DNA of 6,343 bases from an uncultured Bacilli bacterium. Lineage in GTDB: Bacteria; Bacillota_I; Bacilli_A; RF39; UBA660. Under the pieces are notes generated by a model that saw only the letters and a list, made by a program, of their open reading frames with translations, was not told where the DNA came from and did not search any database. Below, piece after piece: positions 6,025-6,343 of this stretch (its first letter is position 1; the number at the start of each line of letters is the position of its first letter). The translations under genes were made by a program, and so were the position numbers. The stretch spans positions 1-6,343 of the forward strand of contig CANQYN010000055.1 in the NCBI GenBank assembly GCA_947628105.1. The letters run 5' to 3'.

Positions 6025-6234
6025 ATGTATTTAAAGTTAAAACAGATGCGAAAGAAGAAAAAAATTAGAATTGTCGATATGAGTCAACAACTAGGAATTA
6101 GCCCAGCTTATTATTCACAAATTGAAACTGGGAAAAAAAATCTGTCTTATTCTCTCGCTATAAAAATTGCTGAAATTTTTAATAAAAAGCCGGATTATAT
6201 ATTTTATGAAGATCATCAAAAAAACAATTTATAA
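6025..6234 (+). CDS. Xre-family helix-turn-helix regulator (69 aa)
   Basis: A 69-residue single-domain Xre/Cro-CI-type DNA-binding protein. The domain covers about 5-62: LKQMRKKKKIRIVDMSQQLG (5-24), recognition helix region SPAYYSQIETGKK (26-38), then SLAIKIAEIFNKKPDYIF (43-60). The first helix is very basic. The recognition helix shares the S-x-x-Y-x-x-Q-I-E-x-G pattern with the facing Xre protein (5682-5921), so the two may read similar operators, an inference. There is no partner toxin or metallopeptidase gene beside it, and no effector domain. The 3' end is embedded in a terminator-like hairpin, and the U32-peptidase gene starts 44 bases downstream with its own promoter. The target is unknown; this could be a standalone regulator or a leftover of an element. 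Confidence 0.88.
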   Translation: MYLKLKQMRKKKKIRIVDMSQQLGISPAYYSQIETGKKNLSYSLAIKIAEIFNKKPDYIFYEDHQKNNL

Positions 6235-6244
6235 TTGTTTTTTT
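6218..6244 (+). terminator. AT-rich terminator overlapping the Xre stop codon
   Basis: A 12-bp inverted repeat pairs 6218-6229 with 6233-6244 around a 3-base loop, with a single G-C pair (6225-6237). Its 3' arm ends in seven T (6238-6244), so stem and U-tract overlap. The stop codon TAA (6232-6234) lies at the loop, and the whole 5' arm is coding. The stem is weak for a terminator because of its low GC, so termination may be partial. Confidence 0.5.
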
Positions 6245-6263
6245 CTGTGCGCTTTTTTATAAT
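6235..6263 (+). promoter_or_regulatory. Promoter of the U32 peptidase gene
   Basis: TTGTTT (6235-6240) and a perfect TATAAT (6258-6263) are 17 bases apart. The -35 lies inside the 3' arm of the preceding terminator hairpin. GGTGGTGAT (6267-6275) follows and precedes the ATG at 6279, giving a predicted leader of only about 10 bases. Confidence 0.6.
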
Positions 6264-6278
6264 AGAGGTGGTGATAGT

Positions 6279-6343
6279 ATGAAAAAACCTGAAATACTTG
6301 CTCCTGCAAAAGATATGGATACATTATATGCTGCTATTGAAGC
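6279..6343 (+). CDS. U32-family peptidase, N-terminal fragment
   Basis: The first 21 codons read MKKPEILAPAKD followed by MDTLYAAIE, and the gene runs off the window. The K-P-E-(I/L)-L-A-P-A-x-(D/N) opening, then a helix containing an A-A-(I/V) step, is the characteristic N-terminus of peptidase U32 proteins, a group that includes the E. coli UbiU/V and TrhP (YegQ) and RlhA-type proteins, several of which act with tRNA/rRNA hydroxylation or ubiquinone synthesis rather than as proven proteases. The usual glycine of the APAGD motif is Lys here (APAKD). The RBS GGTGGTGAT and a promoter lie just upstream. Which U32 subgroup this is cannot be told from the fragment. Confidence 0.75.
   Translation, partial: MKKPEILAPAKDMDTLYAAIE

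Noticed and set aside
5682..6234. Toxin-antitoxin module for the two Xre genes
   Set aside because: Neither neighbour encodes a toxin-like protein (RelE, HigB, ImmA or similar); both small proteins are DNA-binding domains only.

Overview
The window is AT-rich, with the standard genetic code, strong AGGAGG/GGTGAT ribosome-binding sites, AT-rich intrinsic terminators and a recU-class A PBP gene pair. Together these point to a walled low-GC Bacillota (Bacilli or Erysipelotrichia-like). That placement is inferred from gene content and composition; there is no rRNA or other marker to fix it.

Layout. Positions 1-107 hold a two-hairpin terminator for the gene that follows. Positions 108-1133 (minus) encode a zinc-dependent medium-chain alcohol/polyol dehydrogenase with its own extended -10 promoter. 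Positions 1286-4655 (minus) are a recU-pbp1 operon: RecU Holliday-junction resolvase, then a bifunctional class A penicillin-binding protein with two extra N-terminal membrane segments and two C-terminal beta-sandwich-like domains. A divergent region (about 4656-4941) holds a predicted 40-residue basic small protein (4795-4917), whose stop codon lies inside the -10 of a very good promoter for the next gene. Positions 4942-5658 (plus) encode a YebC-family protein of the YeeI/YeeN type. After a bidirectional terminator comes a divergent pair of single-domain Xre-type helix-turn-helix regulators (5682-5921 minus, 6025-6234 plus), with an imperfect dyad between them. The window ends in the first 21 codons of a U32-family peptidase gene (6279 onward, plus).

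How the genes relate. Only recU and pbp are clearly co-transcribed; this links recombination/chromosome processing with wall synthesis, as in Bacillus. The other genes look like separate short transcription units. The two Xre genes may form a small Cro/CI-like switch with no visible cargo. No mobile element, CRISPR array, rRNA or tRNA is visible.

Start corrections. Four genes have an upstream in-frame ATG that extends the reading frame, but the ribosome-binding site shows a later start: 1133 for the dehydrogenase, 4087 for the PBP, 4655 for recU and 6025 for the plus-strand Xre gene.

Most notable. I see no clear new multi-gene system. The best leads are the unusual membrane architecture of the PBP, the 40-residue ORF in the recU/yebC divergent region, the cargo-free divergent Xre pair with a candidate shared operator, and two genome-style signals: -10 boxes only a few bases upstream of the Shine-Dalgarno, and terminator stems that begin at or inside the stop codon.
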